Below are positions 18,419 through 29,045 of a stretch of 64,000 nucleotides of DNA, in pieces. The notes under the pieces were generated by a model. That model was not told where the DNA came from. It was given only the letters and a program-made list of their open reading frames with translations, and did not search any database. The translations under genes and the position numbers were made by a program. The stretch spans positions 1 to 64,000 of the forward strand of contig NZ_JAAOLX010000001.1 in assembly GCF_011601265.1 (NCBI RefSeq). Reading direction: 5' to 3'. The first letter of the stretch is position 1. The number at the start of each line of letters is the position of its first letter. This DNA is from Iodobacter violaceini (GTDB lineage: Bacteria > Pseudomonadota > Gammaproteobacteria > Burkholderiales > Chitinibacteraceae).

Positions 18419-20044
18419 CTAAAGCTTAAATTTGGCCGCCTCCAGAGTCAGCTCGCGCGCCAGCTCATCAAGGCTGCGTACCTGCTCATGGGCAGCCTGA
18501 ACGGATGCATCGGATTCTTCCACCATCTGGGCGATGCGCTCCACATTGCCAGCAATACTGTTACTCACCTGGCTTTGCTCCTGAGTGGCGTTAGCCACAT
18601 CGCGCGTCTTTTCTAAAGTAACCCTGGCCATGCCATTTATTTCACGCAATGCAGCAGCCGCTTTTTCTACCAGGTCTACCCCCTGAGCCACCTGTGATTG
18701 CACTAAATCCATTGAGCCTGCTGCGATATCCGTATCGTCCTGCACGGCGCGAATTGTACGGGTAATATCTTGCGTTGCACCGCTGGTACGCTCAGCTAAT
18801 TTACGCACTTCATCGGCGACTACTGCAAAGCCCCGGCCCTGCTCACCCGCACGTGCCGCCTCAATTGCGGCATTAAGCGCCAGCAAATTGGTCTGATCTG
18901 CAATTTCTTTAATTACCGCACTCATACTGTCAATTTCGCGTGAACGATCAACCAGACCACGAATCAACTCTGCTGCAGAGCTGATATCACCCGAAATACG
19001 GCGAATCTCGTCTGCGGCATGCTGGGCCATTTTTTCACCCTCAGTCGCCAGCTCTGCAGCCTGATGTGAATTAAGCTCAGTTTCCCTGGCGCTGGATGAA
19101 ATATGGCTGATGCTGACCGTCATTTCTTCAATAGCTGCGGCGGTGGATGACGTCGCCTCCGAAGTCATCTGGCTGCCCCGGCTGATCTGTGCCGTTTCTT
19201 TATTTAATTGCTCAGATGCATTGGCCAAAGTAGACGAGGCCTGATTAAAGCGCCTGACCATATCATGCAAACCCTGCTGCATGGAGCGCATAGACCCGAT
19301 TAAGCTATGATTGCCTGCCCTGGTATCAATCCGTTGTGATAAATCACCATTTGCAATACTGAGTGCAATATCCGCCGCATCCTGCGGCTCACCGCCTAAT
19401 TGCCCCAGAATACTGCGCATTGTTGCCATGGCTAAAGCGCCCATCACGGCAAGAATAACAGCAACAGCCACCAGCATTTTAATTGCGCTGTTCCAGAATA
19501 AACGGTCAATATCGTCCAGATAAAAACCGGTCCCCGGAATCCAGCCCCATGGCTCAAACTGAATAACACCATTTAATTTTGGATATGGCGTTTTATCCTC
19601 GCTACCGGGGCGGGCGGTAAAAGTTAATGCAAACGCTTTACCATCTTTGCTTTGAGCCAGGCCATCACGAATCACCTGAACGGCTGTTCTGCCATCCGGC
19701 GATTTTGCGCCCTGATCCGGTTTACCCACTCGCTTGGGATCGATATGAAATACAAAGGTATCATCGGTCATGCTGCGAATAAAAAAATAAGTATTACCCG
19801 CTCTTTGCGAAGCCAATGCCTCTATAGCCCGGTTTTGTGCCTCCTCACGGCTGAGCTTGCCACTGGCTTCCAGCTCCTGATAATGCGTCAGCTGGGCTTT
19901 TGCCAAATCCAGCAGCTGAACAATTTGCGCCCGGCGCTCCTGCATCATACTTTGACGCAACTGATATAAGCCTCCGGCCCCCATAATCATGATGCCGGAC
20001 AAAGCAGCAATCACAATAATCCAGATCCGTGTTCTGAGTTTCAT
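18419..20044 (-). CDS. Methyl-accepting chemotaxis protein with single Cache domain
   Basis: 541 residues from the ATG preceded by GGAAG at 8 bases. A membrane helix (about 7-25) leads to a periplasmic sCache_2 domain (about 30-185; motifs [16 protein letters not shown] and [14 protein letters not shown]). A second membrane helix follows (about 190-212), then HAMP ([24 protein letters not shown]) and a long signalling coiled coil with the hairpin tip [41 protein letters not shown]. No C-terminal CheR-tethering pentapeptide is seen. sCache_2 domains bind small organic acids. Its position next to the chitinase invites a link with chitin foraging, which is unproven. Confidence 0.94.
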   Translation of the reverse strand: MKLRTRIWIIVIAALSGIMIMGAGGLYQLRQSMMQERRAQIVQLLDLAKAQLTHYQELEASGKLSREEAQNRAIEALASQRAGNTYFFIRSMTDDTFVFHIDPKRVGKPDQGAKSPDGRTAVQVIRDGLAQSKDGKAFALTFTARPGSEDKTPYPKLNGVIQFEPWGWIPGTGFYLDDIDRLFWNSAIKMLVAVAVILAVMGALAMATMRSILGQLGGEPQDAADIALSIANGDLSQRIDTRAGNHSLIGSMRSMQQGLHDMVRRFNQASSTLANASEQLNKETAQISRGSQMTSEATSSTAAAIEEMTVSISHISSSARETELNSHQAAELATEGEKMAQHAADEIRRISGDISSAAELIRGLVDRSREIDSMSAVIKEIADQTNLLALNAAIEAARAGEQGRGFAVVADEVRKLAERTSGATQDITRTIRAVQDDTDIAAGSMDLVQSQVAQGVDLVEKAAAALREINGMARVTLEKTRDVANATQEQSQVSNSIAGNVERIAQMVEESDASVQAAHEQVRSLDELARELTLEAAKFKL

Positions 20045-20673
20045 TATCTGTACTTCCATTAGTTAAACACATCAATGCACAAATGATTCTGAAGAAAAAA
20101 TCAGGCCGCCAACATAACGATAGCCAAAATGAAACAACATGCTTATGTTTTTTTACAAAAGAGCAAATAAACTTAAAACATGGCCAATTCCTCAACACAC
20201 AAAAGCTGCCCCCCTGTCGAACATTAAAAACAAACCATAAGAAATACAATAATAAAAAACCCTGGTTATTTTAATTTATCATCCGTAAAAACAGATCAGC
20301 CCGTTTAAATAAAACCATGCAAATTTAATTAAACACAAAGAATTAAAAAAATATAAAACTTCATTACAATAAAAAACCACCAGGAAAAGTACTCAATTCA
20401 ATAAATAAAATATTTATTCATGGCAAAGAAAAAGGATAAATGGCCCTCACATTGATTACACAGCGCAACAAAGCCGCTAAGCAAACCAGGGCAAAGGTCT
20501 TAAAAGCGGCATAGCCAAAGAGAGCTGAACGACGGGCTGATCTGTGCAACGGCAACCTGTCATCAAAAGTATTGTTTGGTAGCGATCAGGCCAGGCTCAT
20601 GAATGATCCTGATCATGTGGCAGAACAAGCCCCCGATGAAAATTCAGAGAGGGCTTTTTATTTAACAATATTG
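20045..20673. other. AT-rich intergenic region with a gene relic
   Basis: The stretch 20060-20450 is strongly AT-rich and has no supported gene. The part from about 20500 to 20630 contains a degenerate chitinase fragment, annotated separately. The MCP promoter must lie just above 20045. Confidence 0.5.
20503..20637 (+). pseudogene. Remnant of a GH19 chitinase
   Basis: Codons 20569-20625 read VLFGSDQARLMNDPDHVAE, matching the chitinase at 17785-17841 ([19 protein letters not shown]) with 12 of 19 identical residues and no gap. Just upstream, around 20505-20535, a weaker match to its GRGAKQLS segment is interrupted by stops and small indels. No start, signal peptide or catalytic glutamate remains. 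It is the ruin of a second chitinase copy, about 2.3 kb beyond the intact gene. The outer limits are approximate. Confidence 0.65.
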
Positions 20674-22041
20674 CTACACCATGCGGGCAGACTTAAGTGC
20701 CACCACCATCCCCAACAATGAAAACATCACCAATAAACCAAAACACGCAGGATATGCCTGATGTACAGGCAGCCCTTTCAAAATAATAACTAACAGGGCC
20801 AATGCCATAGCACCACTACTGTACTGAGCAGTCACCATTAAAGCACTGGCCGACCCCTGCTGAGTCTCTGACACGCCTTCAATGCCCACAGCAAACTTCG
20901 ATGTATAAATCAGGCCATGGCCCAAACCGCTCATCACCAATGCAGGAAATGTGTATCGCCAGTAGTCGTTTACATGAGTACTCAGCGCCAGCAGCAACAA
21001 GCCCGCAGCACCTAAAAAAAATCCATACGCCAGCACATGCTTTGCAGCAAGCCTGCCAATCCAGCGCCCGGCCAGGATATTGCCCAAAATAATCGTCAGA
21101 GACAGTGGTAAAAACAATAAACCAGTGCTTAGCACATCATAGCCATACACCTCCTGCAGCAGCAGAGTCACCATATAAAACTCCGTGCCCACGCCTGCCA
21201 TATATAGCGCACTGGCCATACACCCAATCTTTAAATTGGGTATTGCCCATAGCACGGGGGAAATCAAAGGGGCAGCTGAGCGCACTTCAGTCGCATAAAA
21301 AGCCAGCAATAAGCCCACTGACCCGAGCAGTAAATATGGAATGGAAAAATGCTGATAACCAAACTCAGCGATAACTGTAAGCAACAATACACCCCCCAGA
21401 ACCGCAGCAGTACCCAAAGCGGAAGCAAACAGCGGAATCCGGCCTGAAAACAGGGAAGGCAAAGCGGCAGGAAACACCCTGTTCGCCGCGAGTAAGCAAA
21501 CCAGCGCCACAGGTACATTAATCAAAAATATCAGTGGCCATGACAGCGTTGCCAATACTCCGCCCAGCACCACACCGGCGACCAAACCCGATGCCCCCAC
21601 AGCCCCCCAGACAGACAATGCCCGGGCACGCTCTGCCCCTTCTGCAAAGCTCAGAGCAATCAGGGCAATAATTGCAGGCTGCAATGCAGCTGCAGCGATA
21701 CCCTGCACCCCTCTTGCCAGCAGCAAAAACACCCCTGATAAGGCAAAACCACCTAAAAGTGAGGCTGCGGCAAACAGGGCCATTGCCCGTATAAAAACAA
21801 CTGCAGCACCAAAGCGATCACAAAGCCGCCCGCCCACAAGTAAAAACCCGGCAAACATCAGGCCATAAGACGATACAAGCCATTGAGCAAGACTTTGATC
21901 CATCTGTAAATGCCGTGCAATTTCAGGCAGGGCCACATAAACAATTGAATAATCCAGCGCAATCATAAACTGCGCCAAAGAGAGCACAGCAAGACATATA
22001 TTTCTGCTGCGATTCATTCCGACGGCGAGACTCGTTTCCAT
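20674..22041 (-). CDS. MFS efflux transporter, DHA2-like
   Basis: 455 residues, almost entirely hydrophobic helices, of the drug:H+ antiporter 2 type. Motifs are ALDYSIVYVALPEIARHL in helix 1 (near residues 29-46), the GGRLCDRFG loop motif A (near 76), and a motif-C-like Gly-rich stretch GAVGASGLVAGVVLGG (near 146). AAGGA precedes the ATG. It is divergent from a LysR regulator that probably controls it. The substrate is unknown; drug or metabolite export is likely. Confidence 0.88.
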   Translation of the reverse strand: METSLAVGMNRSRNICLAVLSLAQFMIALDYSIVYVALPEIARHLQMDQSLAQWLVSSYGLMFAGFLLVGGRLCDRFGAAVVFIRAMALFAAASLLGGFALSGVFLLLARGVQGIAAAALQPAIIALIALSFAEGAERARALSVWGAVGASGLVAGVVLGGVLATLSWPLIFLINVPVALVCLLAANRVFPAALPSLFSGRIPLFASALGTAAVLGGVLLLTVIAEFGYQHFSIPYLLLGSVGLLLAFYATEVRSAAPLISPVLWAIPNLKIGCMASALYMAGVGTEFYMVTLLLQEVYGYDVLSTGLLFLPLSLTIILGNILAGRWIGRLAAKHVLAYGFFLGAAGLLLLALSTHVNDYWRYTFPALVMSGLGHGLIYTSKFAVGIEGVSETQQGSASALMVTAQYSSGAMALALLVIILKGLPVHQAYPACFGLLVMFSLLGMVVALKSARMV

Positions 22042-22185
22042 TTTATCCTTTTAGCCTGACCGGCCAATCACCAATTAGTAAGTTAAAAATAAGATTCACG
22101 TTACAAAACTGAATTTACATTGTTTTTATTTTTAAGATAATCTAGGTAATTGGAAACGAATTGTAGCGAAAAGGTTGACGATCTA

Positions 22186-23112
22186 ATGGAGTACATGGCA
22201 GCGATACCAATCTACGTGGCCGTCGTAGAATGTGGCAGCTTTTCAGCCGCGGCAACACGTTTGGGGCTGACCAAATCAGCAGTCAGCAAGCGTATTCAGC
22301 AGCTGGAAGCCCAACTGGGCACTCGCTTGCTGCAACGTACGACTCGCAGCCAAAGCCTGACTGAAGCAGGGGAAAGCTACTATGATTACGCCCGCCAGGC
22401 GTTAGCACTTGCCCGCGAAGGAGAGGATTTTATCGCCGGCCTGCAGCAAAAACCCCAAGGCTTACTGCGCATCAGCGTGCCCATGGCATTTGGGCGACTG
22501 CACCTGTCCCCGCTTGTGCCTGCTTTTTTACAAGCCTGCCCGGCGATACAACTGGATATGGTGATGGACGATCAGATGGTCGATCTGATTGAAGGTGGTT
22601 TTGATCTTGCCATCCGGATTGGCCACCTGCCCGAATCCCAAATGATTGCCCGGCGAATCGCCCCTTGTAAAAGCGTGCTCTGTGCTTCGCCCGCTTATCT
22701 GGCGCAGTATGGCCATCCGCTGCAACCGCTTGATCTGCTTAAGCACAACTGCATTCAGTATTCTTATTACCGGGGAGGAACCGAATGGATTTTTGCTGGC
22801 CCGGCAGGTGCAAATAAAGTGCTGCCACGTGGCAATTACCATGTAAATAACAGCGAAGCACTAAGGGATGCACTGCTGGCAGGCGTTGGCATTTGTCATA
22901 TGCCAACCTTTGTAGTCGGAGCCGATCTGGCTGCGGGCAGCTTAGTTACTTTACTCGACGACTACCCGCTGCCACGCTATGCCATCTACGCCGTATTTCC
23001 TGAACGCAAACACGTACCGGCAAAAGTGCGGGCTTTTCTGGATTTTATTGACCGGCAACAGTGGCAAGACACCCCATACTGGGATAATGCTTCCGACCAA
23101 AAATTGTTTTGA
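22186..23112 (+). CDS. LysR-family transcriptional regulator
   Basis: 308 residues from the ATG at 22186; an ATG three codons later and a TTG at 22150 are alternatives. The N-terminal winged helix-turn-helix is clear: FSAAATRLGLTKSAVSKRIQQLEAQLGTRLLQRTTRS at about residues 20-56. A substrate-binding-like effector domain (about 80-300) contains GLLRISVPMAFGRLHLSPLVPAFL. It belongs to the large DsdA/AaeR-like branch often placed beside efflux pumps. The 144-bp gap to the divergent MFS gene should contain its T-N11-A type sites. The effector is unknown. Confidence 0.88.
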   Translation: MEYMAAIPIYVAVVECGSFSAAATRLGLTKSAVSKRIQQLEAQLGTRLLQRTTRSQSLTEAGESYYDYARQALALAREGEDFIAGLQQKPQGLLRISVPMAFGRLHLSPLVPAFLQACPAIQLDMVMDDQMVDLIEGGFDLAIRIGHLPESQMIARRIAPCKSVLCASPAYLAQYGHPLQPLDLLKHNCIQYSYYRGGTEWIFAGPAGANKVLPRGNYHVNNSEALRDALLAGVGICHMPTFVVGADLAAGSLVTLLDDYPLPRYAIYAVFPERKHVPAKVRAFLDFIDRQQWQDTPYWDNASDQKLF

Positions 23113-23389
23113 TAAAGCCATTCGCCACCGTAAATATGACAAACACCAGACAAAGCAAAACTATTACCACATGTTTTAAATCCCACACGGCATAAGCGCG
23201 TTTCGCTTAGAATCCTGCCCTCTCGTCCGTGCGCGCCTCAAAGAGCCGCCGCCATTGGCCGCCAGATCAGATATTGTTATTAAGCAGGCCGCGCAGGATC
23301 TCTGCACAGAGCTGCGCCCCGCACTTCTTAGCGATCAACCCGCAGCCCGCCAGACACCGAACACGATTAATTATTTAGGAAACACCAAT

Positions 23390-25846
23390 ATGGCCCCGCA
23401 AGAAATTTCTCTGGATGTATTACTGGAAAAGTACGCCAAGGGCGAAGAAGCCTCGATTAGCGACGTGCAGACGCGCGTTGCCAGCGCTTTGGCCAGCGTA
23501 GAGCAGCCTGATTTTAAAGCTTACTTTGAAGAGAAGTTTTTATGGGCGCAGCAAAATGGTTTTGTACCGGCTGGCCGGATTAACTCTGCCGCGGGTATGG
23601 ATTTACACGCCACGCTGATCAACTGCTTTGTGCAGCCCGTGGGCGATTCGGTTTCTGGCAGCACCGATGGCAAGCCAAGCATCTATACCGCGCTTTCTGA
23701 TGCGGCAGAAACCATGCGCCGTGGTGGTGGTGTGGGCTACGATTTCTCGACGATTCGCCCTAAAGATTCGCTGGTGCGCGGCACACGCTCCCGCGCTTCC
23801 GGCCCGGTTTCCTTTATGCAGGTGTTTAATGCATCGTGCTCAACAGTTGAATCTGCTGGTGCGCGGCGCGGCGCGCAGATGGGTGTTTTGCGTGGCGATC
23901 ACCCGGATATCCTGGAATTTATCCGCTCTAAAGATCAGGGCGGGCTGACTAATTTTAATATCTCGATCGGGGTCACCGACGAGTTTATGGAAGCCGTAAA
24001 CCAGGACAAAGACTTCTGCCTCGTGCACAAAGCCGAGCCTGGCCCGGAAAAAATCGCGGCGGGTGCTTATCTGCGTGAAGATGGCCTTTGGGTACACCAA
24101 ACCATCCGCGCACGTACGCTTTGGGATGAGGTGATGAAATCCACCTACGATCACGCAGAGCCGGGCATCTTGTTTTTATCCCGCATGAATGCAGATAACA
24201 ATCTGTATTACTGCGAAACCATCGAAGCCACCAACCCCTGTGCCGAGCAGCCTTTGCCGGATTACGGCTGCTGCTGCCTGGGCTCGGTTAACCTCACCCG
24301 CTTTGTAAAATCGCCTTTTTCCAGCGATGTGAGCTTTGATTTTGAAGGCTTTCAGGAGGTCGTCAGCATTGGTATCCGCATGCTGGATAATGTGCTGGAA
24401 GCCACCGCATGGCCGCTGCCACAGCAAAAAGCCGAAGCCATGTCCAAACGCCGTATTGGCTTGGGCTATTTAGGCCTGGGCAGCACGCTGGTGATGATGG
24501 GCCTGCGCTACGATTCTGATGCAGGCCGTGCACTGGCACAAAAAATATCTGAGGTGATGCGCGATGCGGCTTATCTGGCATCGGTGGATTTAGCCAAAGA
24601 AAAAGGCGCATTCACCCTGTTTGACAGCAATAAATACCTTGCAGGTAACTTTGCTAAACGCCTGCCTAAGGCGATTCGTGCGGCGATTGCCAAGCATGGC
24701 CTGCGCAACTCGCATCTCTTGTCGATTGCGCCCACCGGCACCATTACGCTGGCCTTTGCAGACAACGCCTCTAATGGTATCGAGCCAGCCTTCTCATGGG
24801 TGTATAACCGCAAAAAACGCATGAGCGATGGCACCACGCAAACTTATGAAGTGGCTGATCACGCATGGCGCCTGTACCGCCATATGGGCAACGATGTATC
24901 GGATGCCAGCAAACTGCCTGCGCCCTTTGTGACTGCGCTGAATATGTCGGCCAGCGATCATATGAAGATGCTGGAAGTGGTGCAGCCCTTTATTGATTCA
25001 GCGATTTCTAAAACGGTGAATGTGCCTGCTGAATATCCTTACGCAGATTTCCAGAATCTGTATATGGATGCATGGCGTGCGGGCCTGAAGGGCCTTGCAA
25101 CTTATCGTCCGAACAGCATTTTGGGCAGCGTATTGTCGGTTGCCAGCGAAGCGCCTGCAGCGGCAGAAGCCGAGGTGGTGCCGGATGATGATTTACTGCG
25201 CAAGCAGTTTGACCGCCGCCCGAATGGCGATCTGGAATCAGTAACTTCCAAGATCGTGTATATGACGTACGAAGGCAAAAAAGTGGTTTACCTCACCGTC
25301 AGCTTTATCCATATCACCGGCATGGTGGGCGGCGAGCTGGTGACGATTGAGCGCCCGTTTGAATTCTTTATGCCAGCCAGCCAAAAAAGCGAAGATCAGC
25401 AGTGGATCACCGCCAGCATGCGGCTGTTATCCATGGCGGCCCGCTCGGGTGGCTCGATTGCTAAATCGCTGGCCGATATGCGCGAAGTTATTTGGGGCAA
25501 GGGCACTGTCCGTTGTGGCATGATTAATAAGGAAGACGGCACGCAAGCGCCTTTATTCCACGAATCTGAAGTGGCTGCGATTGGCTATGCCCTGCAGCAA
25601 ATTCTGACCAAACGGGGCTTTCTGGATGCATCCGGCAATCAGGTTCCAACCAAACTGCTGGCCGAGCGATTCAAAAACAAGCATATGACTTATATGATTG
25701 ATGAAAGCCATTATGAAGCGCCTCTGGCACCGGTCAGCCCGATCGCCACCGGCAAAAAATGCCCCGAATGCGGTGCCTATGCCTTACAAAAAGTAGACGG
25801 CTGCAGCCGCTGCGTATCCTGCGGCTTTGTTGGAGCGTGTGGTTGA
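23390..25846 (+). CDS. nrdJ: Adenosylcobalamin-dependent ribonucleotide reductase, class II
   Basis: 818 residues from the ATG preceded by AGGAAA; an upstream reading from 23255 lacks family sequence. It makes deoxyribonucleotides using coenzyme B12, in air or without it. Visible features are [20 protein letters not shown] (near residues 64-83), the catalytic [12 protein letters not shown] (near 281), the nucleotide-pocket loop [22 protein letters not shown] (near 447), a TSCPD domain (about 620-765) and a C-terminal Cys cluster [18 protein letters not shown] with [10 protein letters not shown], which relays reducing equivalents or binds zinc. The upstream 277 bp show no convincing cobalamin riboswitch. 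Confidence 0.93.
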   Translation: MAPQEISLDVLLEKYAKGEEASISDVQTRVASALASVEQPDFKAYFEEKFLWAQQNGFVPAGRINSAAGMDLHATLINCFVQPVGDSVSGSTDGKPSIYTALSDAAETMRRGGGVGYDFSTIRPKDSLVRGTRSRASGPVSFMQVFNASCSTVESAGARRGAQMGVLRGDHPDILEFIRSKDQGGLTNFNISIGVTDEFMEAVNQDKDFCLVHKAEPGPEKIAAGAYLREDGLWVHQTIRARTLWDEVMKSTYDHAEPGILFLSRMNADNNLYYCETIEATNPCAEQPLPDYGCCCLGSVNLTRFVKSPFSSDVSFDFEGFQEVVSIGIRMLDNVLEATAWPLPQQKAEAMSKRRIGLGYLGLGSTLVMMGLRYDSDAGRALAQKISEVMRDAAYLASVDLAKEKGAFTLFDSNKYLAGNFAKRLPKAIRAAIAKHGLRNSHLLSIAPTGTITLAFADNASNGIEPAFSWVYNRKKRMSDGTTQTYEVADHAWRLYRHMGNDVSDASKLPAPFVTALNMSASDHMKMLEVVQPFIDSAISKTVNVPAEYPYADFQNLYMDAWRAGLKGLATYRPNSILGSVLSVASEAPAAAEAEVVPDDDLLRKQFDRRPNGDLESVTSKIVYMTYEGKKVVYLTVSFIHITGMVGGELVTIERPFEFFMPASQKSEDQQWITASMRLLSMAARSGGSIAKSLADMREVIWGKGTVRCGMINKEDGTQAPLFHESEVAAIGYALQQILTKRGFLDASGNQVPTKLLAERFKNKHMTYMIDESHYEAPLAPVSPIATGKKCPECGAYALQKVDGCSRCVSCGFVGACG

Positions 25847-25866
25847 TTTAGTTTTTGTAAGCAATA

Positions 25867-25914
25867 AAAAGCCCGCTATTTGCCCGTAAAGGCGTAAATA
25901 GCGGGCTTTTTTTC
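25867..25914 (+). terminator. Terminator after nrdJ
   Basis: A 15-bp stem (25867-25881 with 25896-25910) built on AAAAGCCCGCTATTT, with a 14-base loop and a run of T to 25913. Confidence 0.88.
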
Positions 25915-26325
25915 GTCCTGGATTTTAAATTTCAAACATGCATATTCATCATACAAAACGCTGCTCTTGAAACACTTCTGCAGCCCAAAATGCAGTTTTT
26001 TATTAACAAAATAAACAATATGCATATGCTCTGGTTCAAACGGGCTTTAAGCGTTATCAACAAAAAAATCTGGTTTGCCGCCATTCGCCTTCTCTATTAA
26101 GGAAGCCACCCTTTTAGGCCAGATGGTTACGCAGGGCTTAATGTAGCTTACAAAAATCTACAATATTTTTACCTAACACCCCGGAGCAGATCGTGAAAGC
26201 CTGGCGCAATATGTCATGAGCTTGTCATGTAAACACGTTAACTTACGCAGAATTAATGCCGCTAGTACTTAATCAGGCATTTAACAAGCACGATTTTGTG
26301 ACCGGAATTTCTGAGGAGTTATAAA
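25915..26325. other. Intergenic region upstream of the PhoX gene
   Basis: No gene is seen. The region is AT-rich and ends in the Pho box and leader of the phosphatase gene. Confidence 0.5.
26211..26228 (+). promoter_or_regulatory. Pho box (PhoB-binding site)
   Basis: Two TGTCAT direct repeats at 26212-26217 and 26223-26228, spaced exactly 11 bp start to start, match the PhoB recognition pattern. The site lies about 98 bp before the phosphatase start. A plausible -10 (around 26238-26243) follows at the distance expected when the Pho box replaces the -35. The gene is therefore very likely induced by phosphate starvation. Confidence 0.8.
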
Positions 26326-28299
26326 TTGTTAGATGAAATGCAAGCTTCCCGCCGCCAAGCCTTAAAATTATTCTCCAGCATTCCACTTTTACCACTGGGT
26401 GGTGCTTCAGCCGCATCCGTGCTGATGACCGCCTGTGGCGGAGACAGCGATACAACGACTGTCACTCCACCGGCCACAGTCAGCTTTGAATCAGCCAGCT
26501 TTAGCGGCATGGCAGCCCCTGGCATTGCAGACCCTTACGCAATGGGCACCACCAGCGTTGGCTCCGCGCTGAATGTAAAACTGAGCGATGGCACCACCCA
26601 AAGCTTTAAACTGGCTTACAAGCCTTTCTTTATCACAGGTGATTATGTTCCTGATGGTAAAGGCGGTTACAACCTGTCTGGCGGCTATGTTGATATCAAC
26701 AACAAGCCGATTCTGGACACATCCGTACCAGGCCTGGAAAGACAATTCTTCTCTGATTGTGCTGACGGCACATCCCTGATTAATCTGGATAAAGCAACTG
26801 TTGCCGGTATCAAGGGCAAAGCGGTGTTTGCGGTTGTTCAATTTGAATACACCACCAACAACCAGGCCGGGCAAAGCATGTATGGCCAGCTGCCTTCCCC
26901 TATCGCCGTACTGACGCTGGATCAGGATCAGGCCACAGGTAAGCTGACACTGGTTAAATACCACAATGTGGATACTTCGCCAGCGCATATGCTGTGGATT
27001 ACCTGTGGTGCCAGCATGTCACCTTGGAATACCCACCTTTCCAGCGAAGAATATGAGCCGGATGCTTTTACTGCCGCAACAGATTCGCAGTTTAAAGGCT
27101 TCAGCAAAAATGTATTCGGCGATGAAACCAAAGCAAATCCTTACCACTATGGCCACCTGCCTGAAGTAACAGTTAATCCGGATGGTACTGGCTCGATCAA
27201 AAAGCATTACTGCCTGGGCCGTATCTCGCACGAGCTGATTCAGGTTATGCCGGATAACCGCACCGCTTTAATGGGTGACGATGCAACCAACAGCGGCTTA
27301 TTTGTTTTCGTTGCTGATAAAGAAAAAGACCTGTCTTCTGGCTCCTTGTACGTGGCTAAAGTCGGTACAGGTTTCTCTATCGACCCGGCAGCAGCCGGTG
27401 CCGCACTGACATGGATTAAGCTTGGCTCCGCCACCAGCGCAGAAATCGAAAAACTGGCTGACACCCTCAAGCCAAACGATATCATGACAGTTGTAAGCAA
27501 AGACCCTGCTGACGCAAGCTTCACCAAAATCTACAACGGCGGTAAAGTTGAGTGGATTAAGATCAAGCCAGGCATGGAAAAAGCAGCGGCCTTCCTTGAA
27601 ACCCACCGTTACGCCAGCTTTGTGGGTGCCAGCATGGTATTCACCAAGATGGAAGGCACCACTGTTAACGCAAAAGACAAGATCGCTTACTCTGCACTGC
27701 AAAACATCGTGGCCTCAATGGTGAAAGGCGATAAAGCCAATAACCCAAATGACAGCGTTGCACTGGAAAAAGCATTAAAAGCGGGTGGCGTCATGGCGCA
27801 CACCTTAGCAGGCGGCCAAAAAGACTTAGGCGGCGCAGCCATTAACAGCGAATGGGTACCGGTAAAAACCAAAGCCCTGATCGTTGGTGAAGATATCGCC
27901 AAAGATGCTTTAGGCAATACAGCAAATGTAGACAAGATTGCCAACCCGGATAATCTGAAATTCTCAGAAAAACTGCGTACCCTGTTTATTGGTGAAGACA
28001 GCAGCCAGCACGTAAATAACTTTGTGTGGGCTTACAATATCGACACTAAAGTGCTTTCACGTCTGATTTCCATGCCGGCTGGTGCAGAAGCCACGGGGCT
28101 GGTGGTTGCCGATGATGTAAATGGCTGGACCTATATCATGAGCAATTTCCAACATGCTGGTGACTGGATCAGCACAATGGATGCCGCAGCCAAAGCACTG
28201 GTTAACCCAATTGTTAACAGCAACTATAAAAACAAATTTGGTTGTGCTGTGGGTTATCTGACTGCAGAAGCATCCAGCATGAAGCTGTCTAAAGTTTAA
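26326..28299 (+). CDS. phoX: PhoX-type alkaline phosphatase, Tat-exported
   Basis: 657 residues of the PhoX/DUF839 family: monomeric calcium- and iron-dependent phosphatases acting on phosphate monoesters. The N-terminus has a Tat motif SRRQALKLF (residues 8-16) followed by a hydrophobic stretch ending TACGG. Family segments are CHLGIP-free here, but HVDTSPAHMLWITCGASMSPWNTHLSSEEYEPD (starting near 209) and YHYGHLPEV, LGRISHELIQVMPDNRTALMGDD and FIGEDSSQHVNN are seen in order. Translation probably starts at TTG 26326, because GAGGAG lies at 26313-26318; the ATG at 26338 would be 19 bases away. The Pho box supports the function. Confidence 0.87.
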   Translation: MLDEMQASRRQALKLFSSIPLLPLGGASAASVLMTACGGDSDTTTVTPPATVSFESASFSGMAAPGIADPYAMGTTSVGSALNVKLSDGTTQSFKLAYKPFFITGDYVPDGKGGYNLSGGYVDINNKPILDTSVPGLERQFFSDCADGTSLINLDKATVAGIKGKAVFAVVQFEYTTNNQAGQSMYGQLPSPIAVLTLDQDQATGKLTLVKYHNVDTSPAHMLWITCGASMSPWNTHLSSEEYEPDAFTAATDSQFKGFSKNVFGDETKANPYHYGHLPEVTVNPDGTGSIKKHYCLGRISHELIQVMPDNRTALMGDDATNSGLFVFVADKEKDLSSGSLYVAKVGTGFSIDPAAAGAALTWIKLGSATSAEIEKLADTLKPNDIMTVVSKDPADASFTKIYNGGKVEWIKIKPGMEKAAAFLETHRYASFVGASMVFTKMEGTTVNAKDKIAYSALQNIVASMVKGDKANNPNDSVALEKALKAGGVMAHTLAGGQKDLGGAAINSEWVPVKTKALIVGEDIAKDALGNTANVDKIANPDNLKFSEKLRTLFIGEDSSQHVNNFVWAYNIDTKVLSRLISMPAGAEATGLVVADDVNGWTYIMSNFQHAGDWISTMDAAAKALVNPIVNSNYKNKFGCAVGYLTAEASSMKLSKV

Positions 28300-28318
28300 A
28301 CATTCAGCTTTAAATTAA

Positions 28319-28360
28319 AAAACAGCAAGTGGCGGCCCCCCGCTGCTTGCTGTTTTTTTT
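28319..28360 (+). terminator. Terminator after phoX
   Basis: AACAGCAAG (28321-28329) pairs with CTTGCTGTT (28346-28354) around an inner GCGG/CCGC stem, followed by eight T. It overlaps the end of the convergent gene's downstream region and may serve both strands weakly. Confidence 0.8.
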
Positions 28361-28361
28361 G

Positions 28362-28952
28362 TTAAATTAATTCATAAACAGGCTTTAATGTAAGCAGCAA
28401 AGCAGCAAGTGCTGCGGCTATTTTGCTATTCAGCTCATCCAGATACGCGGCTTCAAGGGCAATATCTGCCACCTGCATGCTTGCCTCCGGGGCGACAGCA
28501 GCCTTTCGCAGTTTTTTATGATTGCCCTCAAGTGCAGTTAAGCGCTCAAGATGAGCGGCTACCTCGGGGTAGTGATCTTTGGCCGCCCTGATCACAAAAG
28601 CATTTCCGCCACTGCCCTCACACTTATCAGCCTTTAATAATAAAGAAGCGCCAGCCAGCCGGTGCGCCTTATCCACGATGCCTGCAAAACGCATAGAAAA
28701 ATGCTCATCGTGATAGCGATAAATGTCGTACCCCTCTGCGGAATCAGGCGCTAAATCGCGAATAAAACCTGTTGCCCGCTTCAGATTGCTCAGATCGTGC
28801 TCCAGCTCATACAGCTTTTCAAATTGCTTCGCTGCATAGCTTTCTTGCGGGCTGGCAGAAAAACGCCCGCCTGCTTGCATCCCTTTCAGCATGCTTTGAT
28901 AAGAAGCCCAAAATGGGCGTAAAGAATGCAAGGCATTGTGCTCAGTTAACAT
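28362..28952 (-). CDS. Hypothetical helical protein
   Basis: 196 residues that I cannot assign to a family. There is no signal peptide and no membrane helix. The sequence looks mostly alpha-helical, with charged segments such as QFEKLYELEHDLSNLKRATGFIRDLAP (residues 43-69) and RYHDEHFSMRFAGIVDKAHRLAGASLLL (near 78), somewhat reminiscent of HEPN-like helical bundles, but this is weak. A ribosome site is not obvious. It is convergent with phoX and stands alone. Codon use and length favour a real gene. Confidence 0.6.
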   Translation of the reverse strand: MLTEHNALHSLRPFWASYQSMLKGMQAGGRFSASPQESYAAKQFEKLYELEHDLSNLKRATGFIRDLAPDSAEGYDIYRYHDEHFSMRFAGIVDKAHRLAGASLLLKADKCEGSGGNAFVIRAAKDHYPEVAAHLERLTALEGNHKKLRKAAVAPEASMQVADIALEAAYLDELNSKIAAALAALLLTLKPVYELI

Positions 28953-29045
28953 GACTAATCCGTATTAATAAACCAGTAAAGATTGCTATCAGAAAGCTTC
29001 ATACACGGGCCAGATACATCCCCGGCCCAAATAAAAATTTAACCA

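Noticed and set aside
23113-23389. Possible cobalamin riboswitch upstream of nrdJ
   Set aside because: The gene needs B12 and the text has AGCCCGCCAGACACC, slightly like part of the motif, but the conserved B12-box order is absent.
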